From Grammothele lineata (taxonomy: Eukaryota; Basidiomycota; Agaricomycetes; Polyporales; Polyporaceae): a DNA stretch of 64,000 bases. The stretch lies in assembly GCA_002150815.3 (NCBI GenBank), contig NDFF03000181.1, positions 1 through 64,000 of the forward strand, in the 5' to 3' direction. Under the pieces are notes generated by a model. That model had not been told where the DNA came from, did not search any database, and saw only the letters and a list, made by a program, of their open reading frames with translations. Every line of letters starts with the position of its first letter. The stretch's first letter is position 1. Positions 36,534 through 48,440 of the stretch are shown one piece after another. The translations under genes were made by a program, and so were the position numbers.

Positions 36534-36845
36534 TTGATGTTGATCTGTGATAGGGCCGCCGGGAGGTATGTCGATTGGTTGTCTATCTGTCAAAATATTG
36601 AAGGCCTCATTGATGTCTTGAACGAGGTTTCAGAAGCGAGAGAAGGAGGCGCGACTTCAATCTTCAATAACCAAATGGCTGCGAAGGGTGATCGGGGGCC
36701 GGATTGTGTGCAGTCACTTCAACGGAATCATGCGCATCGAGGACTCCGCAGGGAAGACCACCATTCAGTAGCTGACGCTCCCGGCGGTCGACGCTCTCCA
36801 CTCACTCGCGTCGCACTTGTTGTACGGCGACTTCTATCATTGATA
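36534..36845 (+). pseudogene. Possible gene remnant with in-frame stop
   Basis: The first part encodes DWLSICQNIEGLIDVLNEV and AREGGATSIFNNQMAAKGDRG. After a frame change that an intron ending GTGTGCAG near 36715 could explain, it encodes HFNGIMRIEDSAGKTTIQ, then TAG at about 36768, then LTLPAVDALHSLASHLLYG. The residue composition and the helical pattern look like real protein rather than chance. I do not recognise the family with certainty. No start codon context, neighbours or further exons were found, so it is at best a fragment. Confidence 0.3.
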
Positions 36846-38406
36846 TGGCGGTTATAGATGACGCGGCGACATCTCCTACGCCCGAGGAGCCTCGGCGCGA
36901 TATATCACCGTCTACAGTCAATAGCGCCACCATCCAGGATTTCGTTATCATCACGTATTAAGTTTAAGAACAAGTATTTCTTTCAGCTCCGCCCATCATC
37001 CCAACTGACCACTCACGACATAGTAGAGAGAATCTTAGCTTTCTTCGCGATTGGGAACGGCGAGTGATGTTGACAGTCATGCGGACGTATGGATTGCATG
37101 ACGGCGTGGGTAAGAAGTCAGATGTAGAAGGTGTGCAGGAGACAAGCAGCACTGCGGCAAGAATCCTCCTCCCGATCGATTATAAAAATAAAGGCGCGCC
37201 TCATGCTTGCCAGGCTCTCTCCACCAGTACGTATGCACCTCTACGCTACCAGCATTCATTATCATATTGTGTATCTTGGCAGCTGTATGATCATGGATGC
37301 GGAATCATCAAGCTCTTGGAGAACTTTGTGTACGTTTGTCTCCGTTCGTCTCCGTTCGTCTCGTTGGTAATAGCTTGGCGTGTATATGTGCCCAGCGCTG
37401 ACGTTAGCCCCCTGCGCCGTCGGGGAAGCGGTAGTGGAAGTCGGTACCGCCCGCGCTTCTATGTCACTGCCGGTTCGCAGCTCAACATGCCGCCGGCGAG
37501 AAGCACACGTAGAATGGGATCGCAGTATCCGGCCCTACCTCAAAGGAAATAGGAACCGGGGCGGTGTTTCGGCGAGAATGCGGGGAGAACTCTAGTGGAC
37601 GTGTTGATCCGTGTATACATTACTAGCTTCTTTCATCAAGTCACGCATTTGCTGACAACGTGTTTTCTAACTATACGTGATAGGCAACTCAACCATCGGG
37701 GCATCGCAGGTACGTCCAGAGTTGTTGAGTATGGACATCTTTATATTGATGGTATGTCGTCGCTCCTTGTAAGGTCGCCTTTACTAGATGGAACCTTGCC
37801 TCAGCGGACAACAAAGCTAGGTGACTCCTCCTACAAGAATAAGCTCTACAGTCACTGTTCTGCGTCAAACTCAATACGGCCGCGCCTACAGCGATTCGGA
37901 TGCAGTTCCGTACGTCTTGCATCATATATGACAGAGCGCTTTGAACTCAATCGCCTTCAACTGTCGACATGTTTCCCCGCATGGCAATTCTGTATAGTTG
38001 TTCGTGACGTCGGGCTTCTACCAAGTTGCACAAGAACAATGTAGTCGCAGTTGAGCATGCTCGACGTCTCTCCATGTAAGTATCCTTGATGTTCTTTTGG
38101 TGATCTTCGGGTTTTGAATGCGATACGTCTAGTATTGATAGATGGTATGCACAGCTGACTAGGCACTACTGCCTCTTTTAGTGATGCTCATCCTGTCAAG
38201 GCACATCGAAGCAGCGTCTCGCCTTGCGATCAGCGCATGGAGTCGGCTCCGCATTGTGGCACATCTTGATCCTACGTATTTACGCCGGTGTCTCGGGCGT
38301 TCTCTCAGAAAGACACTGCTAAGTTCAGCGCTGACGTCTGAATAATCTCAGCGGTCGTCGGACGTATATGACCGGTCCAGCTGGGGAGCTTCAGAATACA
38401 TCGCAC

Positions 38407-38415
38407 TATATATAT
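38407..38415 (+). promoter_or_regulatory. TATA box of DUF6534 copy 6
   Basis: A TATATATAT run about 65-70 bp upstream of the ATG at 38480, similar in position to those of copies 1 and 5. Confidence 0.55.
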
Positions 38416-38479
38416 CTTGGATAGGAATCACAAGGCATCCCGACGTTCACGTCCTCGCTACCAGCGCAATCCTTCTGGA

Positions 38480-40667
38480 ATGGCGTCCGCAGCAAACGGG
38501 ACCGCTGCAGCTGCGGCTCCTCCGCCTGTCCCTTCTCTTAACAACACATTCGGCGCGCTTCTGATTGGCACGTTCGTTGGGCTCATGTGAGATACGCAGT
38601 CACTGTGTCCCAGGCGAATTCTGATGATCCCGTCCAGCCTGTACGGCTTGACGCTTCACCAAACCTACCGATATTTTCAAATGTACCGCGGCGATTCCGT
38701 CAGGATGAAGACATTCGTGCGTAATTCATTTGGTGTATCTGCTCAAATGGACGTGCTTATTGGAGACGGGTAATTCCAGGTTACCATCACTGCGTATGTA
38801 CTACCTGTCTAGTGGATGATCGCGCATTCTGATTTTTCTGGGCTAGAATCCTTGACACCTTCAATATATTGTGTTGCATGCACATGTGGTGCGCTTCTTA
38901 TGCCGCCACTCGCGACCTGCGTTTGCTCAACAAATCCTTAGCTATCACTACTTAGTGACAAACTATTTCAACCCGGGAGAATTGGTGATATGCGTGTGGT
39001 GAGCGCCTTTCTCAGCCAATGTGACTAGTATTGAGCTAATGGTGCACCCAGGTCGCTCAACGTACGCCCATGGTATTCAGTCTAATTATTGCTCTAAATT
39101 CTTACGTGCCTTCAGTTACTCGCAGTGTCTACTGTAGGTTCACACGAAGGTCGCGTTTAGGGATGTACTCATGATGAATCGGATAGGGACTCATCGTAGT
39201 GACAACTCAAGGGTACGAAAATCTTGTTGCGATACAGAATGAGTCGCTAAGGAGATCATCAATAGCTTCTTTGCGCGACGGTTGTACAAACGTGAGTTCT
39301 AGCGTAGTCGGGCTCAAAGGCTACCTAACACGATCGCAGTTGGTCGGCAGTACTGGCCTGTGGTTTTTATCACGGTGCGCATCATCATCCGCGGTTCCGT
39401 CTTCAGACGTTGAGCCTTACACAGGTAATCATGTGTATTGCGGAACTTGGTTTCTACTGCGGTGAGCAATCGACACGCTCCATGAGAATTACACCACAGC
39501 TAACGATCAACTCACGTGAAATGGTAGCGTCTTCTGCGGAGACGTACGTCCTTCCTCAATATTAGCAGTGCAGCTCTGTTAATCGCATTTCATTAGATTT
39601 ATTCAGAAGACATTTGACGGGTTCTTGCCAGTGGCGGTACGAGATTTTTGCTCTCTTGATTCCTCTGGAACTTTCTCTATTAACGAGAGAACAGTGGATA
39701 GACAATACGGGAACAGCAATTGCGACCGGCGCAGATCTTCTACTCACAACCTTCCTGATCATTGTTGTGAGGCAGCAACGCACTGGATTCAGTCGGTACG
39801 AGTTTTCTCTATACTCATGCGAGCTTTAACCCACGAATCTGGTCATTAGCACAGATTCCATGCTGGACACAATGGCGATGTACACTGTCAACACAGGTGC
39901 GCTCGATAGAATTTCCGTCGTCGTAATAGAAGTACTAAAGGTCGGTATTTCTGCAGGTCTGATAACCGGGTGAGATTTTGAAATATAAGATATGTTGAGC
40001 CCCATGAACTTATGAAGTATGCGTGTAGTATTACTAATTTAACATGGGTTGTTCTGGTGAGTCCACATGTCATCCGTTGAGTAAGGAAGAAACATCTGAT
40101 GCCAAGAGGAACGGCGTTGCTCAGGGATTCATTTGGCCCGGCAAGATGATCTACGTTGGAATAGGAATTCCCGGTACCAAGCGTGAGCTACCAGTTTTCT
40201 TCATTTATATCCAAGACTGATGATGAGACTGTTGTCAGTGTATACTAACTGCCTGTTGGCGGCGTACGTGCACCCCTATGACGTTCCCGCAATTCACTGA
40301 TCCGTCCTGCTAGAATAAACTCACGGCAATCGCTCGTCCTCAAGGGTGGCGTGAACTTCATTGATACATCTGTATTTGGATGCAGCATTGCACGCGAGTC
40401 TCAGGCTGCCAGCGGCACTACAGCGTTCACGAACAGAACGAGCGGCAAGAAGGTATGTTATGGCGCCGCCATGCGCGCGGTGTACTGATAGGGAATATGT
40501 TCCAGGGACTGTCGAGCTCGGATGAGAAATCGTCGCCTACCGATATGGTGTACGAGCTCGGTCGCCTGTCCCAGGGAAACACGACGAATCCAGGCTCTCG
40601 CTCATCGAAGGAGCTTGAGCGTTCGGAAACCGGCACGAAACATGACCTCACGGCTTTTGCTGTCTAA
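38480..40667 (+). CDS. DUF6534-type multi-pass membrane protein (copy 6)
   Basis: Spliced model of 21 exons and 359 aa, start ATG 38480, exon 1 to 38586, last exons 40314-40452 and 40506-40667. Internal lengths are 79, 14, 42, 57, 10, 18, 26, 26, 35, 37, 16, 40, 101, 47, 13, 28, 58, 25. The 37-nt exon is an exact fusion of the 25- and 12-nt exons of the paralogs. N-terminus: LNNTFGALLIGTFVGL. Landmarks: YHYLVTNYF and FFARRLYKL. The tail is Ser/Lys-rich and unlike the other classes. The gene sits between the Dal5-like permease and the PKS, on the same strand as both, so it may be part of the polyketide locus or simply an interspersed family member. Confidence 0.9.
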
Positions 40668-41040
40668 CGTAACGTCAACCTATCTGATGACCACCCCCAT
40701 TCCCGGAAGCCGCGCATCCGCATATTTATTCTGCCGTGCTCATGAATGCTGTTGGTTCCGAGCTGCTTTATGAGTACACTGTAGGCCTGGGACCGTCATG
40801 CTCCGAGTCTGTACGTTCCGTTGAGGCCGGCGTGTTGTATATTCGAGGTGTTTTCCGAGTCGTCTAGGACCGGCTTTGGAACCATCGTAGTATGCGTAAC
40901 GGAGAGAAAGCCGGGGTACTCGCTGTAAGCATCGCGGGGTACGCATCGTACTAGATGGTCCGGCAGAGAACTGTGACGGTCTTTGGACGGTCTATTAGTG
41001 CAGTGGCAAGGTTCGGTGACCGCCGCATGGGCCGAACTGA

Positions 41041-41050
41041 ATGACGTCAT
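41041..41050. promoter_or_regulatory. CRE/ATF-type bZIP site upstream of PKS
   Basis: ATGACGTCAT is a perfect 10-bp palindrome containing TGACGTCA, the classical site of ATF/CREB bZIP factors. It lies 434 bp upstream of the PKS start codon. Binding is inference from the motif. Confidence 0.5.
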
Positions 41051-41067
41051 GCTGCAGCATTGTGGTC

Positions 41068-41088
41068 GGCCCGGACTTGGCCCGGACT
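41068..41088 (+). repeat. Two direct copies of GGCCCGGACT
   Basis: Copies at 41068-41077 and 41079-41088 are spaced 11 bp apart, about one helical turn, 18 bp after the bZIP palindrome. A pair on the same face of the helix could be a binding site for a cluster regulator. No regulator is encoded in the window. Confidence 0.4.
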
Positions 41089-41483
41089 GTGCCGGAGGAG
41101 AATGTTCGGGCGCCTAATATGTCGGATTTGGTGCCGGGCGATTGTCGGGCGCACAGTCTGACTCTGCTTCCAAAGTTCTACTACATCCACGTCCGGCGCC
41201 GAGCACGTCGGCTGTCTGAGCGTTCCACTTGGCCTTTGGTTCTTCTTCGGACGCGTCTTCGATATCACTGCCTACCGCGCCTTCCGCGCGCAAGTCCTGC
41301 GGCGTCGGATGCTATCTTACTCAGCATCGGAGCGACTCGACGACGGTGTTGCGCGATGTCAACGAAGAGTGCTTCGCAAGGCAATGTTATTATGTGTCCG
41401 GGGTCTCTGACGTGGACTACACATGGGCCCCTGCTGCTATATATCCTGGCTTCAGTATCGTTCCTTCCGCAACCGGTCAGAAC

Positions 41484-44400
41484 ATGGCTTCCTCAACCCC
41501 ACCCGTGTCCCCCATAGCAGTGGTTCGTGCTCGTTCACATTGTTTTTCAGGCCGAGACCTGACGAACAGTCGCAGATAGGAATCTCCGCTCAGCTCCCAA
41601 GCGGTCCGCTTACCGACGCCAACCTCGACTACGACGAATTCTTCGACTTCCTCCTGAACAAGGGGGAGGCTTATGAGTCCATACCCCTGACGCGTTTCAA
41701 CATCCAAAAGTAAGTATGATCCATTATTCCTGTATCAGGTTATTTGACCGTGTTTCAAACGTAGAGGAAAAGCTATTGGTGAGGTGCTCACGAATACGGG
41801 AGCATTCTTGAAGGACATCGACCTTTTTGATCACCTCGAGTTCGGAGTCACCGCCAAGGATGCACGCCTTATGCCTCTCAGCGTCCGGAAATTGATTGAG
41901 ATAACGTTCCTCTCGCTCTGCGACTCTGGTATCGACTACAGGGGAAAGAATGTTGGGTGTTACATGTCCGCAGTATCGCATGACATGTTCTCGATATCTG
42001 GACACGTAGGTGTCATCATAGATGCTGATGACTTTGCTGCTGACATTGTTGATTGATAGGACGACGCTGAAGCAACAGGATCGTTTTCATATGTGCCTTC
42101 GATGGTTGCGAATAGAGTCTCCTATCATCTTGACCTCCGAGGTCCGAGTGTCCCTATCGACACAGCATGCAGCTCTAGCCTGTATGCAATTCACCTTGCC
42201 ATGCAAGCCTTGCGCAACGGTGATTGCGACGCGGCTGTGGTCGGAGGGTGCCAGCTCAATCACAGGTGAAGTGATGTTGACATTGAAGGGGTCTCAGCGG
42301 TCCTGATGTTGTACCCTTCTCAGGTTCTCAGAGTGGTTGAATTATTCTCAAGGCGGCATCCTCTCCGCCGACGGGAAATGCAAACCTTTCGACATCTCTG
42401 CTGACGGGTACGTCTCACACCATAAATTACGAACAACGCTCATTCTTTACGCGCAGTTTCGGTCGAGGCGAAGGCATTGTTGTCGTTACTCTGAAGCCCC
42501 TCGAGCACGCTCTGCGCGATCACGATCATATCTATGCCACGGTACGTTTGCACACAGCAGTATCCTGGTCGGCATCTCATTCTCTGTCCTACAGATCCTT
42601 GGGACCGGCGTGAATTCCTCCGGCTCACTTGTGCCTGCGAACGCTCCCTCTTCCATAGCACAGCGTGATGCTATGCACCGGGCATTCGTAATGGCCAGAC
42701 GCTCTCCTCAAGAAGTAGACTTCATCGAGCTTCATGCTACAGGTACGTCTGTATTTCGCTCCACATATCGCTCTGTAACCCCCGTTAATCAGTCGTAATA
42801 AACCTTCTCAGGAACAGCACAAGGCGACCCTACTGAGGCGAACTGGGCTGGTGCAGAGTTTCAGCGCGATGACGAGCTTTTGATTGGGAGTGTCAAAGGA
42901 AACATTGGGTCAGTCTGAGCGTCATCCGCGCTGTACCACACACCAACTGATACGCTTCGGAAGGCATCTGGAGATAGCCGCATTCCTAGCATCCCTTTGC
43001 AAGGTCTGCGGCGCGCTCGAGCGCGGTATCATTCCCCCCAACGTGAACTTCCACACACCGAACCCCGCGATCCGATGGAAGAAGTACCGGCTCCGCGTTC
43101 CGATTGAGCCTCATCCCCTCCACTGCCGCTCTCGCTCCGGGCGCCCTCTGATCGCGATGTCTGGTTCAGGGATTGGAGGCGCGAACGGGCACGCCGTCGT
43201 GGAGGGCGCTCCTCCTCCCCTCACTCCACCCAAATTCTGGAGTTCTGATGCTCTCAAAGATGTTCCGGCACTCTTGTTCGCTGCAGGCTTGTCTCCACGC
43301 GCAGCCACTTCAATAGGAGACAGCATAGGAGAACGTTTAGTGGCGTCCTCCGGCAGCACGGATGGATTACATGCGCTCGCGAGGACCCTAGGACGACGCG
43401 CGCGCTCGATGACCTGGCGCTCGTTCACCATCCACTCCGCCGCTGCGCCGGTCTCACCAGCAAAGTTCACCAAGCCTGAGTTTGTCCCGAAGACGCGCCC
43501 GCCGATTGTGTTCGTGTTCTCCGGTCAGGGCACGCAGCATCTACACAGTACGTCTCCTCATTGAGATAGTGGCGCTGTTTGAGTTCACTGACATTCGCCT
43601 AGTGGGTCGTCAGCTGTTCGCGGCGTGTCTACCCTTCCGCCAGAGCATCCTCGAACTTGATGCGGTCTACGCATCCATCACCGGCACATCGCTCATCGAC
43701 TCTACAGGCCTTTTCACGAACACTTCTGATGCACGTAGCGACGTCTTGGGCGACCCGTGGCCAGTCGCGATCACTCTCCCCGCGCTGACGATGCTCCAGC
43801 TCGCGCTCGTGGACGCACTTGCGGCAGTCGGTGTCACGCCGGATGCTGTGGTTGGGCATTCAGCGGGCGAGACGGCTGTTCTCGCCGCGTCCGGTTCTGG
43901 CTCCAAGGCGATGGCGATGGAGCTCGCGATCGCGCGCGGACTCGCGCTCTCCTTTGCCGAGGATGCGAAGGGCACGATGGCCGCTGTGTCATGCTCTCCC
44001 AAGGACGCACGCGCGATTATAGCCGAAGTTGTTGACGAACTCGGCGATGGAGTTGTGGAGATTGGATGCTACAACACTGCGAACGCGGTCACGCTCTCCG
44101 GCCTGGAGACGCACATCGACGCGGCAGTCGCGAAGGCGTCCGCGCGCAACATCTTCGCGCGCAAGCTGAGGACGCGCGTCCCCGTTCACTGCGCGCTCAT
44201 GGATATTTGCCACGAAGACTTCACCTCCCTCGTCGCGGACGTTTTCGACCGTCATTCCGCCACTCTACCCCCCGTCGAGACCTGGTCCGCGACGACCGGA
44301 ACTCAGCTCACGCGCGCCTTCGACGCACAGTACTACTGGGATGGCACCATAGGCCCTGTCCGATTCGAAGAGGCAATTTCTGGGCTCATCGCAAGACATC

Positions 44401-47400
44401 GCGGTGCCACTTTTGTGGAGATCGGTCCTCACCCTGCTCTCGCGAGCTACCTCGCCGACCGCGGCACCGGCTCTTCGGTCACGTGCCCGCTCCGCCGTCC
44501 GCGCTCGTCCGAGTCGGGGATCGCAGGGGTCGAAGTACACGCATTCGTCGGGGCGCTTGGCAAAATTATCACCGCCGGCCACAACTGCGTTGACTTTGAT
44601 GTGCTATACGCGGGCGCGAGTGTCGCGGATGGGAAGCGGACACGGACGAAGACCCCGTCGTACCCGTTCGCGTCGAAGGCGATTCCTTGGGTCGTGCAGA
44701 CGCCCGAGATCGCGAGGCAGAGGCAGAAGAGAAACGGGCCGATGAACTTCCCGCAGCTCGCGATCAACGCGCGCACGCACCCTGGCCTCGCGGACCACGC
44801 GATCAAGGGAGAGCTGATCATGCCCGCTGCAGGGTTTGTTGAAATGGTACGTCGTGCAGTCATCATGAATTCAGTGAGACGCTGATTCAATGGACGTCCT
44901 CCGGTTATTGTAGGCTTTGGAATTTGGCGCGAGCGCGGTGTATGACGTGGAGTTCCATGGTATTCTACCTCTGTCTGGCGAAAGGCCGACCCCAGTCCAA
45001 GTCAAGCTAGAGGGCGGGAAATGGAGTGTCGCCAGCGCGACGTCTGTAGACTACGCTACGACGTGGCCCATTCAGGTCAGCAGCCTGGCTGCCCACGAGG
45101 ACGATCCACTGATAATTTCCATCTTCGTGCAGTACAATCGCCTTCATGCCACGGGCTATCTTTCACTCGACCCTATACAAGACAGAGCATACACGCATTT
45201 AGACTTAGACTCACTCCGCGGAGGCATGAAAGCTGTGGATATGGATGGTAGGTGTCGCTCCGCTCTAGCAATATGTCATTCTCACTGGTCGCCCGTAGCT
45301 TTCTACTCCGATTTGACTTCGGGCTTTGCGAACTACGGGCCCATGTATCGTCGAATCACGGCGTGTTATCTAGCTACTGGCCCCAGAGGTGCCGTAAATG
45401 CCCTTGCGGAAATCCGCGGACGAAGCAACGACATACCAAAGTAAATCGCTCATTGTTAGCGTATCTTACCGAGACTCACGCCGCGTTGTTTCTAGTTTCT
45501 CGGACTATCGTCTGCATCCTTGCATACTCGACGCTGCCATCCACGTCGCAGTTCACTCCAGCATCAATGGTAACTTCGACCCGAACCTGTATCATCTTCC
45601 TTCCAAGATACATGCTGTCCGCCTGTGCCCGGGATACAACGAGCGTCCATTCCCGGATGTTGTCTTCTCGTATGCAGAGTTCGTCTCTTGGACTCCAGGT
45701 ACGTATGCCCTAGGTTATCAGAGTACTCGATAATGACCGAGATGTACCAGATGCGCTGGTATACAACTTCACGATCGTGGATGAGATCGGACTCCCGCTT
45801 TTCGTGGTGGACAGGATGGAATTCACCCTTCACGGATATCGTATGAAGCCCATGCAGAATAGGTTCGACATGGCGTACCACTCGACAGGCCACGCCATCC
45901 CTAAGCGCACGTCACTTCTCAACGGATGGCATGACTGCTCCGCCAGAAGTCACGCGGCTGCCCAACATCCACGTCTCGTGATTCCATACGCACGCGGAGA
46001 AGAGATGCTCATTCAGCAGCAGATCGCGGAGCGCGAGCCTCTCGAACCCCTGTCTCTCTTATTCACCTCGTCCTCCGGTAGCAACGGCGACGCAGCTCAA
46101 GGGTTCACGCGTGCTCTTCGTCGGGAGTATCCTGCTTGGGATGTGCGGCTCGCGATCTTTGACAAGTCCTGGACAATCGAAGAGCGGAAGCAGGCAGCAG
46201 GGATCCTTACAGCGTCAGACCCTACGGAGGTCGAAATGTTTGTTGACGTAGATGGAGCTGTACTTGCTCCGCGTATTACGGCCGCGTCTTCGAGGAGCGA
46301 CCCACCATCCCTGGACTTCGACAAGCCGTGGAAGGTCGATCAGGGTGCGGTCGTCCAGACGCCCCTCCTTCCTTACCCGGGAAGCGATCATGTCCGCGTT
46401 CGCGTCAGCCTCATAGGACCTCAGCATGGAAAGCTCTGGACGTTCTTTGGACACACCGATGACCTTCTTCCTGTGGTTGGTGTCCAATCCGGACCTGTTA
46501 CGAGCCATTTGGTCGTTCATAGGACGAGCGTTGCCGAAGTTGAACCCGGGACATTCTCTCGAAACTTCGGCCCCACCCTCGCTCCCGTCCTCGTCGCCCT
46601 GACAGTCGGTATCTCTTCGATGACTCGCACGACTCGCTTGCGAGGAGTCAAGATCGTCGTGGCAGACGAGGACAAGTGTTTGAGGGATGACATAGAGAGT
46701 ACGTGCGCCGCACTCGGGATGCAGGTTCTTGCCGTCGCCACACTCTCAAGTGCCGACCTAGAATCGTGCTACGAGGCGAAACCACATTTCATCCTTTCCG
46801 GAACACAAGACGCTGGTACCACGTCTATTCTCCGCGCGATGTTGGCTCCTGGCGGACGACTCCTGCTCTGGAACCATCCCGAAGGAGGTATTGCATCCAT
46901 CTCCCTACAGGAGCCCTGGACTCTAGGCGACGCTGTTCAATCAGCGATAGCTCTCGAGGGGCAACGCTCCGTCATTTACTCTCCGCCCTCGTCATTCGTC
47001 GCAAGTCTTCCCATTGCTTCCCAGGATTCTCAGTACCACTTCGACTCCGAAAAGGCGTATCTTCTTGTGGGTGGCATCGGAAGCCTTGGCCTCCATGTGG
47101 CGCTCTGGATGTACGAGGTGCGCTTCCTAGCCCCCCTCTCAATCTCGCTGGTGCTGATACAGATTTCCCCTAGAACGGAGCGCGACACGTATTTCTTACC
47201 TCTAGAACTGGGGCTGACAGCCTGACGCGCCGGCGCGACTACATCGCAGACCGTATAGTGGAATATCTCCGCAGCCGTGAGGATCTGGACCTTCAACTCG
47301 TCGCCGTCGACGCGACTTCCCGCCCGGCCATGACCGCGCTCATCAATGGCATGGATCGCCCTCTCGGCGGGTGTATGCTCCTCTCCGCAGTAATCGTAGA

Positions 47401-48241
47401 TAGTATGTTCACATCGCACACGCAAGAGAGCTTCGAGCGCGCGTTCCCTCCAAAGGTCGAGGCGTTCCATACGCTCGAAAGCGTGGTCGACCTTGCGGCA
47501 CTCGACTTCGTGCTCGCGTTTTCTTCCGTATCCGGTGCGCTGGGAAATCCGGGACAAACAAGCTACGCTGCGTACGTCGTTCCCTCAAGTTATGGCACCA
47601 TCACAGCAGTCGCTAACACTCGATCTTACAGGGCCAACACCGCTCTCGCGGGGCTGACGGCCAAATATAAGAATGCGTTCTCCATCGTCTCCCCGCTCAT
47701 CCTGGACAGTAGCGTGTTCACATTGAGCGAAGACGCATATAGCAAGAGCCTGCGTCGAGTCAGCAAGTGGGGCATGACGGCACGCGGTGAGTGGTAACGT
47801 TCCCAATGCGCACTGGAGAGTTATTCTAATCGGACGCCAGAGCTGTGCGACTGCATTGGAGACGGTCTTTCACGGCTTCATCAAGGCGCGACGCGCGTGG
47901 TGCAATACATTCCCGACCTTGATTGGCGCGCTGTTCGGGATAGCCTGGGCCCCTCCAAGTTGTACGACCACCTACTTCCCGATGAAGACGCCTCAGCGGA
48001 GGGAAATAAGTTAGAAGAAGGCGGTCGGTCGATAGCTCAAGTCGTGTGCAGCGTCTTGGAGCTGAAGGAGGAAGAGATATCGGAGGACGTTCCGCTCACA
48101 TCCTATGGTTTGGATTCACTCTCCGCCGCGGCCCTCGCGTACGCCGTCCGGCCGCTGGTGGCTGTCTCCCAGGTGCAGCTCCTCGCCGACCTCTCGATCT
48201 CTGATCTGAAACGGAAGGCAATGTCGAAGACGACGGAGTAA
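41484..48241 (+). CDS. Iterative reducing polyketide synthase KS-AT-DH-(ER-like)-KR-ACP
   Basis: Spliced model of 17 exons and 1,953 aa: 41484-41522, 41576-41709, 41765-42005, 42060-42265, 42324-42407, 42457-42541, 42595-42742, 42812-42908, 42964-43547, 43603-44846, 44914-45247, 45299-45440, 45496-45698, 45751-47117, 47174-47571, 47632-47786, 47841-48241. The start gives [13 protein letters not shown] then [10 protein letters not shown], the normal KS N-terminus. [10 protein letters not shown] with Cys175, ELHATGT, GNIGHLE. AT: GHSAGE with Ser626. DH: HPGLADH with His938, and the second hotdog [17 protein letters not shown] and the Ser-Tyr-Asn set in [25 protein letters not shown] with Ser1913. 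The segment between DH and KR (about 46330-47030) resembles an enoylreductase but has VADEDKC where the glycine-rich NADPH motif should be. No methyltransferase, thioesterase or reductase release domain is visible. Product: probably an unmethylated, incompletely reduced chain. Confidence 0.94.
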
Positions 48242-48440
48242 GACACCCTGAGCGTGAGAAGTTACTACTGCCAGCAGCCGAGGTGGTGGAAGATCGCTAT
48301 GCATACCTTCTGTACTACTTGTCATGTATGACATTCTCTTTCTATGCTACGTACGTATCACAGAGAACCTGTGGGATTGACGGGATGAGCTGCTTATATA
48401 TGCACAAACACGGCACCGTAGACGTACTTTCGCGGCCGCG

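Larger units (their letters stand above)
35921..38479. other. Intergenic between MFS permease and DUF6534 copy 6
   Basis: 2.56 kb. It holds a possible degenerate coding fragment (36534-36845, listed separately), a two-copy 10-bp tandem near 37338-37360, and a TATA element at 38407-38415. Nothing else could be identified. Confidence 0.5.
40668..41483. other. PKS upstream region
   Basis: 816 bp between copy 6 and the PKS start. It contains a perfect ATGACGTCAT palindrome and two GGCCCGGACT repeats, listed separately. Open frames here run on both strands and look non-coding. Confidence 0.5.

Noticed and set aside
37338..37360. Two tandem copies of a 10-bp word (TCTCCGTTCG)
   Set aside because: Too short and too few copies to mean anything beyond slippage.
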